NCBI RefSeq assembly: GCF_947500125.1
Contig: NZ_CANMRA010000003.1
Span: forward strand, 62,001-126,000
Reading direction: 5' to 3'
DNA from: an uncultured Kocuria sp.
GTDB lineage: Bacteria > Actinomycetota > Actinomycetes > Actinomycetales > Micrococcaceae
Length of the DNA: 64,000 nt
Both the position numbers and the translations under genes were made by a program. A model generated the notes under the pieces. The model did not search any database. It was not told the DNA's origin and worked only from the letters and a program-made list of their open reading frames with translations. Position 1 is the first letter of the stretch. Each line of letters opens with the position of its first letter. This document shows positions 45,918-56,014 of the stretch, in pieces.

Positions 45918-46772
45918 ATGTCCTCGCCCTCAGGCCCCGCCGGCCCCACCGACCAGCTGCCCCTGTTCGACGCCGCCCCGCTGCGCGCGCCGCGGGATGC
46001 TCCGCCCGCGCCGGACGACGCCGCGGAGCAGGACGTGCTCTTCGACCTTGAGAGGCCGTCCGGCGCCGGGAACGGGGCCGCCGCGTGGACCGAGGGCCCG
46101 CGCGCCTCGTTCGACCTCGAGACGACCGGCCGCGACCCGCACACGGCCCGCATCGTCACGGCGTCCGTGGTGCGCACCGACGCCGGGGGCGCCGTGACGG
46201 ACGAGTGGGAGTGGCTGGCGGACCCGGGGGTGGAGATCCCCGAGGAGGCCGCGGCCGTGCACGGGGTGAGCACCGACCGGGCCCGCGCCGAGGGACGACC
46301 GGCCGCGGAGGTGGTCGCGGAGATCGCCGGCGTCCTGGACGCCCTCTTCGCCGAGGGCACGCCCGTGCTGGTGTTCAACGCCTCCTACGACTTCACGGTC
46401 CTCGCCCACGAGGGCCGGCGCCACGGGGTCGAGGTCCGGCAGCCCTTCCCGGTGCTGGACCCCTACGTGCTCAACAAGCAGGTGCACCGGTACCGGCGCG
46501 GCAAGCGCACCCTCGGGGCGCTGTGCGAGGAGTACGGCGTCGAGCTCACCGCGGCGCACACCTCGGCGGCGGACTCGCTCGCCACGGAGCGGCTCGCGGT
46601 GCTGATGGCCCGCCGCTTCCCCGAGCTGGTGCGCCCCGCGGCCGAGCTGCACGCCGACCAGATCGGCTGGGCCGCCGAGCAGGCCGCGAGCCTCCAGGAG
46701 TACTTCCGCCGGACCCGGCCGGATGCCGTGGTCGATTGTGCCTGGCCGCTCCGCCGCCCCGAGGACGCCTGA
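45918..46772 (+). CDS. DEDDh-type 3'-5' exonuclease (DnaQ-like)
   Basis: A 284-aa exonuclease. A Pro/Asp-rich N-terminal stretch (1-60) precedes the DnaQ fold. Exo I is SFDLETTG with Asp66 and Glu68, Exo II is LVFNASYDFTVL, and Exo III is AAHTSAADSLATERL with the His and Asp. It may act in proofreading or DNA end processing next to adnAB; this is inferred only from location and fold. The C-terminal helices contain QIGWAAEQAASLQEYFR. The ATG agrees with a leaderless promoter. Confidence 0.9.
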   Translation: MSSPSGPAGPTDQLPLFDAAPLRAPRDAPPAPDDAAEQDVLFDLERPSGAGNGAAAWTEGPRASFDLETTGRDPHTARIVTASVVRTDAGGAVTDEWEWLADPGVEIPEEAAAVHGVSTDRARAEGRPAAEVVAEIAGVLDALFAEGTPVLVFNASYDFTVLAHEGRRHGVEVRQPFPVLDPYVLNKQVHRYRRGKRTLGALCEEYGVELTAAHTSAADSLATERLAVLMARRFPELVRPAAELHADQIGWAAEQAASLQEYFRRTRPDAVVDCAWPLRRPEDA

Positions 46773-46803
46773 GCGCTCCCGGGGACGGCGGCGCGGTCCG
46801 GGC

Positions 46804-48120
46804 TCAGGCGGCCGGGCGGGCCTCGGCGGCCGCGCGGGCCGCGGCCGGCAGGGCGGACACGATCCGGTCCATCGCGGCGTCGTCGTGGGCGGCGGAGAGG
46901 AACCACGCCTCGAAGACCGACGGGGGCAGGTAGACGCCCTGGTCGAGCATCGCGTGGAAGAACGCCGGGTAGCGGTACGTCTCCTGCGCCTTGGCCTGCG
47001 CGTAGTCGTGCACTCCCGTGGCGGAGGTGCCGAAGGCGACCGAGAACAGGCTGCCGGCCGACTGGACGGAGTGGTCGACCCCGGCCTCCGTCAGCGCGGC
47101 GCGCACCGCCTCCTGGAGCTGCGCAGAGCGCCGGTCCACGGTCTGGTAGGCGATCCGGTCCGCGGTGCGCAGGGTCGCCGCTCCCGCCGCCATCGCCACC
47201 GGGTTCCCCGACAGGGTGCCGGCCTGGTAGACGGGGCCCAGGGGCGCCAGGTGGTTCATGACCGCCGCCCGACCGCCCACGCCGGCGACCGGCAGGCCGC
47301 CGCCGATGACCTTGCCGAACATGAACAGGTCGGGCTCCCAGCCGTCCTCGCCGGCGGCGGTGAGGCCCCAGTAGCCGGCCTCGTGCACGCGGAACCCGGT
47401 CAGGACCTCGTCGAAGATCATCAGGGCCCCGTGCTCACGGGTGATCCGGCGCAGGCCGGCGTTGAAGCCCTCGCCGGGGGCGACCACGCCCATGTTGGCG
47501 GGCGCGCCCTCCGTGATGACGGCGGCGATCCGGCCCGGGTGCGCGGCGAAGACCTCCTCCACGGCATCGAGGTCGTTGTAGGGCAGCACCAGGGTCTCGG
47601 CCGCGGTGGCCGCGGTGACCCCGGCGGAGCCCGGCAGGGCGAGGGTCGCGACGCCGGAGCCCGCCTCGGACAGCAGGGAGTCCACGTGCCCGTGGTAGCA
47701 CCCGGCGAACTTCACGACGAGGTCCCGGCCGGTCACGCCGCGGGCCAGCCGGATCGCGGTCATGGCCGCCTCGGTGCCGGTCGAGACCATGCGCAGCTCG
47801 TCGATCGCGCCGACCCGCTCGACCACGAGCTCGGCCAGCTCGGTCTCCCCGCGCGTCGTGGCCCCGAAGGACAGGCCGCGCTCCACGGCCTCGTGCACGG
47901 CCTCGATCACGGCCGGGTGGGAGTGCCCGACGAGGGCGGGCCCCCACGAGCTGACGAGGTCGACGTACTCGCGGCCGTCGGCGTCGGTGAGGTACGGGCC
48001 CTTGGCCGCGGTGATGAAGGGCGGGGTTCCGCCCACGGACGCGTAGGCCCGCACCGGGGAGTTGACCCCGCCGGGCATGACCTTGCGCGCGCGGTCGAAG
48101 AGTTCCTGGGAAACGCTCAT
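46804..48120 (-). CDS. hemL: Glutamate-1-semialdehyde 2,1-aminomutase HemL
   Basis: A 438-aa PLP enzyme that converts glutamate-1-semialdehyde to 5-aminolevulinate, the second step of heme synthesis. Family signatures are [36 protein letters not shown] and Lys270 in [10 protein letters not shown], which binds PLP. The ATG at 48120 has GGAAGG upstream. It is the last gene of the heme cluster, 53 bases after hemB. Confidence 0.97.
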   Translation of the reverse strand: MSVSQELFDRARKVMPGGVNSPVRAYASVGGTPPFITAAKGPYLTDADGREYVDLVSSWGPALVGHSHPAVIEAVHEAVERGLSFGATTRGETELAELVVERVGAIDELRMVSTGTEAAMTAIRLARGVTGRDLVVKFAGCYHGHVDSLLSEAGSGVATLALPGSAGVTAATAAETLVLPYNDLDAVEEVFAAHPGRIAAVITEGAPANMGVVAPGEGFNAGLRRITREHGALMIFDEVLTGFRVHEAGYWGLTAAGEDGWEPDLFMFGKVIGGGLPVAGVGGRAAVMNHLAPLGPVYQAGTLSGNPVAMAAGAATLRTADRIAYQTVDRRSAQLQEAVRAALTEAGVDHSVQSAGSLFSVAFGTSATGVHDYAQAKAQETYRYPAFFHAMLDQGVYLPPSVFEAWFLSAAHDDAAMDRIVSALPAAARAAAEARPAA

Positions 48121-48173
48121 GGGTTCTGTCTGTTTCCTTCCGCCGGGAGTGCCGGCTCGGGGGACGGTGGGGG

Positions 48174-49184
48174 TCAGGAGAGGCCGTTCTCGTCGCGGAA
48201 CCAGTCCGCGAGCTCGACGGCGAAGTAGGTCAGCACGGAGTCGGCGCCGGCCCGGCGGATGGACAGCACGGACTCCTGGATCGCGGCCTTCCGGTCGATC
48301 CAGCCGTTGGCCGCGGCGGCCTCGATCATGGCGTACTCGCCGGAGATCTGGTACGCGGCCACGGGCACCGGGGAGACCTCGGCCACGTCGCGGAGGATGT
48401 CGAGGTAGCTCATGGCCGGTTTGACCATGACCATGTCGGCGCCCTCGTCCAGGTCCAGCTGGAGCTCGTGCAGCGCCTCCCTGCGGTTGGCGGGGTCCAT
48501 CTGGTAGGTGCGCCGGTCGCCCTGGAGCTGGGAGTCCACGGCCTCGCGGAACGGGCCGTAGAACGCGGAGGAGTACTTCGCGGAGTAGGCCAGGACGGCG
48601 ACGTCGGGGTGCCCGGCCTCGTCGAGGGCGGAGCGGATCACGCCGACCTGGCCGTCCATCATGCCGGAGGGGCCGAGCACGTGGGCGCCCGCCTCGGCCT
48701 GGGCCACGGCCATCCGGCCGTAGACCTCCAGGGTCGCGTCGTTGTCCACGGTCCCGTCGTCGGCCAGGACGCCGCAGTGGCCGTGGTCGGTGAACTCGTC
48801 CAGGCACAGGTCGGCCATGACGACGAGGTCGTCGCCGACCTCCGCGCGGACGGCTCGCAGCGCCCGGTTCAGGATGCCCTCGGGGTCGCACCCGGCGCTG
48901 CCCTGGGGGTCCCGCTCTGCGGGCACGCCGAAGACCATGAACCCGCCGAGGCCCTTCGCCGCAGCCTCGGCGGCGGCCCGGCGCAGGGAGTCCAGGGAGT
49001 GCTGGACGACCCCCGGCATGGAGCCGAGCGGGGCCGGCTCGGCGAGGCCCTCCCGGACGAACACGGGCAGGATCAGGTCGGACGGGTGGACCCTGGTCTG
49101 CGCGGCGAGACGGCGCACGGCGGGGGTGGTGCGCAGGCGGCGGGGGCGGGAGACCAGGTCGTAGCGCGGGGTTCGGTGGGTCAC
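48174..49184 (-). CDS. hemB: HemB module: porphobilinogen synthase (internal GTG start)
   Basis: A 336-aa porphobilinogen synthase that joins two 5-aminolevulinate molecules. Catalytic lysines lie in [17 protein letters not shown] and [13 protein letters not shown]. The metal region is [16 protein letters not shown], where one of the zinc-type cysteines is Asp, suggesting a metal use other than pure zinc. The N-terminal [22 protein letters not shown] arm is typical. A GTG at 49184 has AGGAG 9 bases upstream, so separate initiation is credible even though the hemD frame reads in without a stop. Confidence 0.88.
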   Translation of the reverse strand: MTHRTPRYDLVSRPRRLRTTPAVRRLAAQTRVHPSDLILPVFVREGLAEPAPLGSMPGVVQHSLDSLRRAAAEAAAKGLGGFMVFGVPAERDPQGSAGCDPEGILNRALRAVRAEVGDDLVVMADLCLDEFTDHGHCGVLADDGTVDNDATLEVYGRMAVAQAEAGAHVLGPSGMMDGQVGVIRSALDEAGHPDVAVLAYSAKYSSAFYGPFREAVDSQLQGDRRTYQMDPANRREALHELQLDLDEGADMVMVKPAMSYLDILRDVAEVSPVPVAAYQISGEYAMIEAAAANGWIDRKAAIQESVLSIRRAGADSVLTYFAVELADWFRDENGLS

Positions 49185-50258
49185 GGAGTTCGTCTCCTCG
49201 GTCGTCGGGAACGGTGTCGTCGGGAACGGTGTCGTCGGGAACGGTGTCGTCGGGAACGGTGTCGTCGGTGCAGGTGCCGCGGGGGCCGGCGCCGGGGGCC
49301 CGGGTACCGGCGGTGTCGGCGGTGCCGGGTCCGGCGGAGTCGGAGCGGGTGCCGCCGCCGCGGCGCGGGCGGTCCGCCCCGGGTCCGCGAGGGCCCGGGC
49401 GAGGGCGTCGCGGATCCCCTCCGGGGTGGGCAGGACCGCGGCGACGGCGGGCAGGCCGAGGTCGGCGGCGGCGCGGCGCGTGGGCTCGCCGATGGCCACG
49501 AGGACGGTGCCCGCCAGGACCGCGGGGTCGCCGCCGACGAGCTCGGCGAGGTGGGACGGTGCCGTGAGCACCACGGCGTCGACCTCGCCCCCGGCCAGGA
49601 CGGCCAGCAGGTCCGACCGGTGGAGCTCCGCCACGTCGTCGTCCGGAGCCGGCCGCACGAGGGGCGCGGCGGCCGGCCACGGCACGGTCTCGTAGGCCGT
49701 GGCCGTCAGGACCCGGTACCCCCGCCGGGTCAGGCCGGTCTCGAGCACGGGCCGCGCCCGGGCGGAGAGCGGCAGCAGGACCGTGCCGGGAGCGGGCTCC
49801 GGCGGCCAGTCGGCGAGCAGCCCGGCGGCCGAGTGCGCGGTGCCGGGCACCAGGTCCGGCGGCAGTCCCGCCGCCGCGAGAGCCGCGGCCGTGGCGTCCC
49901 CCACCGCGGCGACGCGCAGACCGGCCCGCCGTGCCGGCGCGAGCCGGTCGCCCAGCGGCGCCCCGGCCGGGTCCCCGGCGACCGCCCGCAGCGCCCGGAC
50001 CGTGGTCACCGAGGTCACCGCCAGCCAGGTCCGTGCGGCGGACGCCGGGTCCGCCGCACGGTCGAGGAGGGCGGTCACGGGAGCGGTGTCGGGGGGCAGG
50101 GTGGCCTCCAGCAGCGGGGCGAGCCGGACCCGGGCCCCGTGCCCGCGCAGCAGCCCCACGAGCTCCCGGGCCCGGTCGGCGGAGCGGGTGACGACGACCC
50201 TGGCGCCGCGCAGGGCGGCGGGGTCGGCGGAGCGGTCGGCGGGGCCGGGGCGCGGCAC
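48174..50258 (-). CDS. HemD-HemB fusion: uroporphyrinogen-III synthase / porphobilinogen synthase
   Basis: One uninterrupted 694-aa frame. Residues 1-290 are HemD ([56 protein letters not shown]), which closes hydroxymethylbilane to uroporphyrinogen III. A Pro/Ala/Thr linker (about 295-358) ends in four TTPFP units. Residues 359-694 are HemB (below). No stop codon separates the parts. The GTG start lies 5 bases after the hemC stop, so hemD follows hemC in the operon. Fusion of these two non-consecutive enzymes is unusual. HemB may also be made alone from its internal start. A sequencing artefact in the repeat cannot be excluded, but any change of whole 15-bp units keeps the frame. Confidence 0.7.
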   Translation of the reverse strand: MPRPGPADRSADPAALRGARVVVTRSADRARELVGLLRGHGARVRLAPLLEATLPPDTAPVTALLDRAADPASAARTWLAVTSVTTVRALRAVAGDPAGAPLGDRLAPARRAGLRVAAVGDATAAALAAAGLPPDLVPGTAHSAAGLLADWPPEPAPGTVLLPLSARARPVLETGLTRRGYRVLTATAYETVPWPAAAPLVRPAPDDDVAELHRSDLLAVLAGGEVDAVVLTAPSHLAELVGGDPAVLAGTVLVAIGEPTRRAAADLGLPAVAAVLPTPEGIRDALARALADPGRTARAAAAAPAPTPPDPAPPTPPVPGPPAPAPAAPAPTTPFPTTPFPTTPFPTTPFPTTEETNSVTHRTPRYDLVSRPRRLRTTPAVRRLAAQTRVHPSDLILPVFVREGLAEPAPLGSMPGVVQHSLDSLRRAAAEAAAKGLGGFMVFGVPAERDPQGSAGCDPEGILNRALRAVRAEVGDDLVVMADLCLDEFTDHGHCGVLADDGTVDNDATLEVYGRMAVAQAEAGAHVLGPSGMMDGQVGVIRSALDEAGHPDVAVLAYSAKYSSAFYGPFREAVDSQLQGDRRTYQMDPANRREALHELQLDLDEGADMVMVKPAMSYLDILRDVAEVSPVPVAAYQISGEYAMIEAAAANGWIDRKAAIQESVLSIRRAGADSVLTYFAVELADWFRDENGLS
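49201..49268. repeat. 15-bp tandem repeat in the HemD-HemB linker
   Basis: Four identical copies of GTCGTCGGGAACGGT (49201-49260) and half of a fifth (to 49268). Read on the minus strand it encodes Thr-Thr-Pro-Phe-Pro repeats. The unit is a multiple of three, so copy-number changes keep HemD and HemB in frame. Confidence 0.95.
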
Positions 50259-50263
50259 GGGGC

Positions 50264-51217
50264 TCAGAGCGTCAACCGGGCCAGTCGGCCGGCACCGTCG
50301 GCGAGCAGCTCGTCGCCCAGCCAGAAGCCGAGGTCCCGGGCGGCGTCGACGCCGAGCGCCGCGGCGCGACCGCCGCGGCGCATGACCCGGCTGCCGTCCG
50401 GGTCGGCCACGACGACGTCGAGCACGAGCTCGCCGTCCTCGATCCGCCCGAAGGTGCCCACGGGGGCGGCGCACCCGGCCTCGAGCCGGGTCAGCAGCGC
50501 CCGTTCCGCGGTCACGGCCAGCCGTGTCTCCAGGTGGTCCACGGCGGCGAGGCCGGCGGCGAGCGGGGCATCGCCGGAGGCGTCCTCGGTGCGGCACTCC
50601 AGGGCCAGGGCTCCCTGGCCGGGGGCGGGGAGCATGACGGACGGGTCGATCAGCTCGGTGATCGCGTCCTCCAGTCCGAGCCGCCGGAGACCGGAGGCGG
50701 CGAGCACCACGGCGTCGAGGTCGCCGGGGGCCACCCGCCCCAGCCGGGTGCCCACGTTGCCGCGGATGTCGACGATCTCCAGGTCCGGGCGCGCCGCGCG
50801 CACCTGCGCCGCGCGGCGCGGCGAGCCGGTGCCGACCTTCGCCCCGGCGGGCAGACCGGTCAGGGTCAGCCCGTCACGGGCGCACAGGGCGTCCCGGGGA
50901 TCCTCCCGCACCGGCACCGCGGCCACCTCGAGCCCGGGGACGGGTGCGGTGGGCAGGTCCTTGAGGGAGTGCACGGCCAGGTCCACGGAGCCGGCCAGCA
51001 GCGCGGCCCGCAGGGCCGTGGCGAAGACCCCGGTGCCGCCCATCTGGGACAGGGGCCCGGTGAGGACGTCGCCCTCGGTGCGGATCGTGACGAGCTCCGG
51101 CTCCAGCCCGCCCGCCGCCGCGACGGCGCGGGCCGCCGTGGTGGTCTGGGTGAGCGCGAGCCGGGAGCCGCGGGTGCCGACCCGGAACCCCGGGAGCCCC
51201 TGCCCTGCGGCCGTCAT
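50264..51217 (-). CDS. hemC: Hydroxymethylbilane synthase HemC
   Basis: A 317-aa porphobilinogen deaminase. [32 protein letters not shown] and IRGNVGTRL bind the growing chain, and Cys249 in [11 protein letters not shown] carries the dipyrromethane cofactor. It makes hydroxymethylbilane for HemD, whose frame starts 5 bases later. Its ATG overlaps the hemH stop (ATGA). Confidence 0.97.
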   Translation of the reverse strand: MTAAGQGLPGFRVGTRGSRLALTQTTTAARAVAAAGGLEPELVTIRTEGDVLTGPLSQMGGTGVFATALRAALLAGSVDLAVHSLKDLPTAPVPGLEVAAVPVREDPRDALCARDGLTLTGLPAGAKVGTGSPRRAAQVRAARPDLEIVDIRGNVGTRLGRVAPGDLDAVVLAASGLRRLGLEDAITELIDPSVMLPAPGQGALALECRTEDASGDAPLAAGLAAVDHLETRLAVTAERALLTRLEAGCAAPVGTFGRIEDGELVLDVVVADPDGSRVMRRGGRAAALGVDAARDLGFWLGDELLADGAGRLARLTL

Positions 51218-52422
51218 GCCCACCGCACCTCCCCGGCGTCGTCGAGGTCGACCGGGAGGGGCTCGCCCTCGGGTCGCTGCGCCATGGTCGGACGGGGGCC
51301 GGTGGCGCCGCGCAGCACCTTGACGCAGCAGTCCGGGGCGCAGTCGTCGAACCACGTGCCCCGGGCGCAGGCGGAGACGCGCGGCGGGGCGGCGCGCCCG
51401 GCGACGCGCTGCTCCACGAGGTCCGCGAGCCCGGCCACGAACGTCGGGTGCGTGCCCGCGGTGGGGGTGCGCACCGCCGGCAGGCCGAGCCGCTCGCAGG
51501 TCTCCAGGGCCTCGGTGTCGAGGTCCCACTTGACCTCCATGTGGTCGGAGACGAAGCCCAGCGGCACGAGGACCGCGCCGGCGACACCGCGCTCGGCGAC
51601 CTCCTCGAGCGCGTCGTTGACGTCCGGTTCGAGCCACGGCACCTGCGGGGGCCCGGAGCGGGACTGGTAGACGAGGTCCCAGGTGTGGTCCCCGAGCTCC
51701 TCGGGCCCCACCCGCTCGAGCACGGTCCGTGCCACGGCCAGGTGCTGGGCGACGTAGGCGGAGTTCTCCTCGAAGTCCATCCGCGCCGGCCCGGACGCCT
51801 CGGCGTCGGTCGTGGGGATGGAGTGGGTGCAGAACAGGATCGCGATCTTTCCGCCGTCGGCGCCGAGACGCCCGCGCACCTGCGCGAGGCCTTCCCGGAG
51901 GCCCTCGACGAAGGGCTGCACGAAGCCCTCGGAGTCGTAGTACTGGTGGACCTTGTCGACCTGCATCTCCCCCGTGAGGCCGAGCTCCTCGAGCGCCACG
52001 CCGTAGTCCTCGCGGTACTGGCGGCAGCCGGAGTAGCTGGAGTAGGCGCTGGTCGCGAGCACCAGGAGCTTGCGCATCCCGCGGGCGTGGCACTCCCGCA
52101 CGACGTCGGCCACGTAGGGCGCCCAGTTGCGGTTGGCCCACAGCACGGGCACGCTCAGGCCCCGGCCGAGCAGCTCGGCCTCGAGGGCGGAGCGCAGGGC
52201 GCGGTTCTGGTCGTTGATGGGGCTCACGCCGCCGTTGGCCCGGTAGTGGGTGGCGACCTCCTCGAGCCGCTCGTCGGGGATGCCGCGGCCCCGCGTGACG
52301 TTGCGCAGGAACGGCAGGACGTCGTCCTGCCCCTCCGGCCCCCCGAAGGACGAGAGGACCACGGCGTCGTACTGCTCGGGCGCGTGCGCCCGGGCCCGCG
52401 ACAGGGCGTTCTCGGCGCTCAT
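51214..52422 (-). CDS. hemH: Coproporphyrin III ferrochelatase HemH (CpfC)
   Basis: A 402-aa ferrochelatase that inserts iron into coproporphyrin III in the Gram-positive pathway. VLSSFGGPEGQDDVLPFL, YRANGGVSPIN, FCTHSIPTTDA and VPLGFVSDHMEVKWDLD are family motifs. The C-terminal cysteines in CARGTWFDDCAPDCC, with an internal Cys in YSGCRQY, fit the [2Fe-2S] cluster known in actinobacterial ferrochelatases. ATGA overlap with hemQ. The 30-residue C-terminal tail after the cluster is an extension. Confidence 0.96.
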   Translation of the reverse strand: MSAENALSRARAHAPEQYDAVVLSSFGGPEGQDDVLPFLRNVTRGRGIPDERLEEVATHYRANGGVSPINDQNRALRSALEAELLGRGLSVPVLWANRNWAPYVADVVRECHARGMRKLLVLATSAYSSYSGCRQYREDYGVALEELGLTGEMQVDKVHQYYDSEGFVQPFVEGLREGLAQVRGRLGADGGKIAILFCTHSIPTTDAEASGPARMDFEENSAYVAQHLAVARTVLERVGPEELGDHTWDLVYQSRSGPPQVPWLEPDVNDALEEVAERGVAGAVLVPLGFVSDHMEVKWDLDTEALETCERLGLPAVRTPTAGTHPTFVAGLADLVEQRVAGRAAPPRVSACARGTWFDDCAPDCCVKVLRGATGPRPTMAQRPEGEPLPVDLDDAGEVRWA

Positions 52423-53171
52423 CGGAGCACCTCCGCGAGCTCCTCGGCGCCCACCCGGCGGCCCGTGTAGAACGGCGTCTCCTCGCGCACGTGCAGCCGG
52501 GCCTCCGTGTTGCGGAAGGCCCGCATGACGTCGACGAGGTCCACCAGCTCGGGGGCCTCCAGCGCGAGCAGCCACTCGTAGTCGTTGAGCCCGAAGCACG
52601 CGATGGTGTTCGCGAGGACCTGCGGGTAGTCGCGTGCGGCCATGCCGTGGTTGCGCAGCATCTCGGCGCGGCGCTGGGGGTTCATGTAGTACCACTCGTA
52701 GGAGCGCACGAACGGGTAGACGCAGACCCAGTCCTCCGGGGCGACGCCGCGGGCGAAGGACGGCGAGTGGTTCCGGGTGAACTCGGCGTCCCGGTGGACC
52801 CCCATCGCGTTCCAGGCCTGCCCGGTGCCGGCCAGGAGCTCCGTGCGGCGCAGCCGGCGGACCGCCGACTGGAGCGCCTGGGGGTCGTCGCCGTGGAGCC
52901 ACGTGAGGACGTCGGCGTCCTCGCGCATCCCCGAGACGTCGTAGGCGCCGCGCAGCGTCACGCCCTCGGCCGCCAGCTGCTCGACCACGCCGTCGAACTC
53001 GGTGGCCGCCGAGGCGTCGTCGCCGGCCGTCCGGGCCCCGGCGCCGCCGGCGGGGCGGGCGAACACGGACCAGACGGCCCAGTGCAGCTGCTCCGCGCCC
53101 CCCTCCTCCGTCGCCTCGGGCCGGTCGGCCGGACGGCCGCCGTTCTCGTGGGAGCTGGTGTCGTGGGACAA
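52419..53171 (-). CDS. hemQ: Coproheme decarboxylase HemQ (ChdC)
   Basis: A 250-aa heme-binding ferredoxin-like barrel enzyme that decarboxylates coproheme to heme b. YPFVRSYEWYYMNPQRRAEMLRNHG contains the Tyr/Lys region and FGLNDYEWLLALEAPE is the family end motif. The first 30 residues are a His/Pro/Glu-rich extension. The start is a TTG at 53171, supported by AAAGGA 7 bases upstream. It lies 3 bases after the hemY stop. Confidence 0.95.
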   Translation of the reverse strand: MSHDTSSHENGGRPADRPEATEEGGAEQLHWAVWSVFARPAGGAGARTAGDDASAATEFDGVVEQLAAEGVTLRGAYDVSGMREDADVLTWLHGDDPQALQSAVRRLRRTELLAGTGQAWNAMGVHRDAEFTRNHSPSFARGVAPEDWVCVYPFVRSYEWYYMNPQRRAEMLRNHGMAARDYPQVLANTIACFGLNDYEWLLALEAPELVDLVDVMRAFRNTEARLHVREETPFYTGRRVGAEELAEVLR

Positions 53172-53174
53172 GGC

Positions 53175-54710
53175 TCAGTCCTTTCGTCGGGTGCTGGTCG
53201 GTGGGGTCCGTGCCGGCTCGGAGGCGGCCGGCGCGGCGCGGTCCGGGACGCCCGCCTCGGCGAGCAGGGCACGGACCTGGGATCGGGTGTCGGCGACGAC
53301 GGAGGCGAGGCCCGTGCCCGCGAGCCACCCGCCGACCGCGACGGCGTCGGGCAGCACCGCGAGCGACCGCCGGAAGTCGGCGACGCGCCGGGCGTGCCCG
53401 ACGCCGGCGCGGGGCAGCGCGGAGCGCCAGCGCACGATGTCCGCGCCGACGAGCTGGCCGGGCCGCAGGGGCATCCCCATCAGGGTCGAGGCGTCCGAGA
53501 GGGCGAGGCGGATGAGCTGGTCGTCGGGCAGGGCCACCTCCGGCGGGACGGCGGCGTCGGTCCGGGGGCGGCCGTAGGAGAGCCGCAGCACGTGCCGGCC
53601 GGGGCCGGCGGCCTCCCGGACCCAGTCCCACTTGGCGCTCGCGTGGGTGAGGGCCTTGGCGCGCACGCCGCGGGCGTCCTCGCTCACGAGCAGGCCGGTG
53701 CCCCGGGGGGCGCCGTCGAGGCGCGGCTCGTCGACCACGAGCGTGGCCAGGGCCACCTGCGGCCCGGCCTCGGGGGCGAACCGCTGGAGCCCGGCCTCGT
53801 GGCCGGCGAGGAGCCGGACGGCGGTCGTGCCGTCGGTGGCCATCACGAGCAGCTCGCCGCGGGCCACGGCGGTCTTGTGCCCATGGCGCGGCTGGCGCTG
53901 GATGACCATCCAGCCCTCGCGGCGGGGGTCGCGGTCGAGGGCGATGACGTCATAGCCGGTGACGAGCTTCACGCCGGCCCGCTCGAGGTCGTGCACGAGC
54001 GTCTCGGACAGGGCGTTCATGCCGCCGCGAAGCCCGGCCACGTTCGCCCCCGCGGGCGCGGCGCGGCGCAGGGCGCCCGCCGCGGCGCCGAGGGAGCCGT
54101 GCTCGCGCAGGGCCCTGCGCAGCCCGGGGGCCACGGCGTCGACGTCGAGGTCGTCGGGGTGGGCGGAGTGCACGCCCGTGGCGAAGGGCGCGACGAGCCG
54201 GTCGACCACCCGCTCCCCCATCCGGGCCCGGACGAGACCGCCGAGGGAGCGCTCGGTCATGCCCACGAACGCCGGCAGTCTGCGGTCGAGGCCGGCGCGC
54301 AGCATGCCGGCCCGGCCCAGGGCCGCCCGCAGCCGGGGGGCGGTGGGGTCCGCGGGGATGCCGAGGATCCCGGAGTCGGGCGCGGGCACGGCGCCCTCCG
54401 GCAGGAACAGCCACGAGCCGGATCGGTTGGGGTGCACCACGCGCTCGCCGAGCCCGAGCTCCTCCAGCAGGTCGGGGACTGCCCGGGAGCGGGTCGCGAA
54501 GGACTCGGCGCCCGAGTCCAGCACGAGGCCCGCCACCTGGTGGGCGCCGACGGCTCCGCCGAGGTGGTCTTCGGCCTCGACCAGGGTGACGCGCAGCCCG
54601 CGAGCCGCCAGGTCACGGGCGGCCACGAGCCCGGAGACGCCGCCCCCCACCACGAGGGCGGAGCGGGGCGGGGTCCGGCGGGCGGGCGGGCCGTCCGGCT
54701 CCGCGCTCAC
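53175..54710 (-). CDS. hemY: Coproporphyrinogen III oxidase HemY/CgoX
   Basis: A 511-aa FAD enzyme. The dinucleotide-binding motif VVGGGVSGLVAARDLAARG is at residues 20-38, and LDSGAESFATRS, PFATGVHSAHPDDLDV and AVGGWLAGTGLASVV are typical. In organisms with HemQ this enzyme oxidises coproporphyrinogen III to coproporphyrin III. The GTG start overlaps the hemE stop (GTGA). The C-terminal 25 residues are a Pro/Ala/Arg tail. Confidence 0.95.
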   Translation of the reverse strand: MSAEPDGPPARRTPPRSALVVGGGVSGLVAARDLAARGLRVTLVEAEDHLGGAVGAHQVAGLVLDSGAESFATRSRAVPDLLEELGLGERVVHPNRSGSWLFLPEGAVPAPDSGILGIPADPTAPRLRAALGRAGMLRAGLDRRLPAFVGMTERSLGGLVRARMGERVVDRLVAPFATGVHSAHPDDLDVDAVAPGLRRALREHGSLGAAAGALRRAAPAGANVAGLRGGMNALSETLVHDLERAGVKLVTGYDVIALDRDPRREGWMVIQRQPRHGHKTAVARGELLVMATDGTTAVRLLAGHEAGLQRFAPEAGPQVALATLVVDEPRLDGAPRGTGLLVSEDARGVRAKALTHASAKWDWVREAAGPGRHVLRLSYGRPRTDAAVPPEVALPDDQLIRLALSDASTLMGMPLRPGQLVGADIVRWRSALPRAGVGHARRVADFRRSLAVLPDAVAVGGWLAGTGLASVVADTRSQVRALLAEAGVPDRAAPAASEPARTPPTSTRRKD

Positions 54711-55912
54711 GGCCGGTCACCGCCCCGGGGCTGCTCCAGCGGCCGGCCGTGGACGAAGGACACGAGGTCCGTCAGCACCTGCGGGTCGGTCCCCGGCGGC
54801 ACGCCGTGGCCCAGGTTGACGACGTGTCCCGGGGCCGTGGCCCCGCCCCGCAGCACCTCGCGCACGTGCTCCGCGAGCACGGGCCAGGGCGCGCCGAGCA
54901 GGGCCGGGTCGATGTTGCCCTGCAGGACGGTGGTCCCACCGAGCCGCCGGCTGGCCTCCGCCAGCGGGATGCGGTAGTCCACGCCCACCGCGTCCGCGCC
55001 GGCGTCCCGCATCGCGGCGAGGAGCTCGCCCGTGCCCGTCCCGAAGTGGATGCGCGGCACGGCGAGGTCCTCGACGGCGCGCAGCGCGGCCGCCGAGTGC
55101 TCCAGGACGTGCGCGGAGTAGTCGGCCAGGGACAGGGAGCCCGCCCAGGAGTCGAAGAGCTGCACGGCCGAGGCGCCGGCCTCGACCTGGGCGCGCAGGA
55201 ACGCCCCGGACGTCCGGGCCGCCCACTCGGCGAGCGCCCGCCAGGCGGCAGGATCGGCGTGCATCATCGTGCGCGGCAACAGGTGGTCCCGGGAGGGCCC
55301 GCCCTCGACCATGTAGGCGGCCACGGTGAACGGGGCCCCGGCGAAGCCGATGAGCGGGGTCGCGCCGAGCTCCGCGACGGTGCGGGCGACGGCCTCCCGG
55401 ATCGGGTCGAGGGAGCCCTCGGAGAGCTCGGGGAGGGCGGCGACGTCGGCGGCCGTGCGCACCGGGCGCTCCAGCACGGGCCCGCGGCCCGGCACGATCT
55501 CGACGTCCACCCCGGCCACGCGCATGGGCACGACGATGTCGGAGAAGAAGATGGCGGCGTCGACGTCGTGCCGGCGCACCGGCTGCAGCGTGATCTCCGC
55601 GGCCATCTCCGGGTCCAGGCAGGCGTCGAGCATCGCGGTGCCCTGGCGCAGGGACCGGTACTCCGGCAGGGACCGGCCCGCCTGCCGCATGAACCACACC
55701 GGGCGGCGGTCGGGCGCGCGGCCCGTGAGGGCCTGCAGCAGCGGGGCGTCCAGCGTGCCGGCGGAGCGCAGCGGATGGCCCTGCGGCAGCGCCCCGAGGG
55801 ATCCGGTCAGGCGCCGGAACGCCGTCGAGGGGTGGGTGCCGCCCGTGGGGTGCCCGGGAACGGCTGCGGTCGACGTGTCCGGCGTGCTCGCCGTCTCAGG
55901 GGTGGTAGGCAT
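54707..55912 (-). CDS. hemE: Uroporphyrinogen decarboxylase HemE
   Basis: A 401-aa enzyme that removes four carboxylates from uroporphyrinogen III to give coproporphyrinogen III. RPVWFMRQAGRSLPEYR is the signature, with PFTVAAYMVEGG, FDSWAGSLS and VNLGHGVPPGTDP also conserved. An extra 40-residue Thr/Pro-rich N-terminus precedes the core. First gene of the minus-strand heme cluster; divergent from hemA across 148 bases. A CACAAT box lies about 12 bases before the ATG and may be its -10. Confidence 0.96.
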   Translation of the reverse strand: MPTTPETASTPDTSTAAVPGHPTGGTHPSTAFRRLTGSLGALPQGHPLRSAGTLDAPLLQALTGRAPDRRPVWFMRQAGRSLPEYRSLRQGTAMLDACLDPEMAAEITLQPVRRHDVDAAIFFSDIVVPMRVAGVDVEIVPGRGPVLERPVRTAADVAALPELSEGSLDPIREAVARTVAELGATPLIGFAGAPFTVAAYMVEGGPSRDHLLPRTMMHADPAAWRALAEWAARTSGAFLRAQVEAGASAVQLFDSWAGSLSLADYSAHVLEHSAAALRAVEDLAVPRIHFGTGTGELLAAMRDAGADAVGVDYRIPLAEASRRLGGTTVLQGNIDPALLGAPWPVLAEHVREVLRGGATAPGHVVNLGHGVPPGTDPQVLTDLVSFVHGRPLEQPRGGDRP

Positions 55913-56014
55913 AGTGCTCCCATTGTGCCAAGGAACACCGACGTCGTTTACCGACGCAGCGTCACCGGGGGCCGGGGCGGCCGGGCGGGGGCGGGCGTGA
56001 GCGTTCTCTCGGAC

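Noticed and set aside
49201-49268. The 15-bp tandem repeat as a CRISPR-like or intergenic repeat
   Set aside because: Units are contiguous without spacers and lie inside a coding frame.
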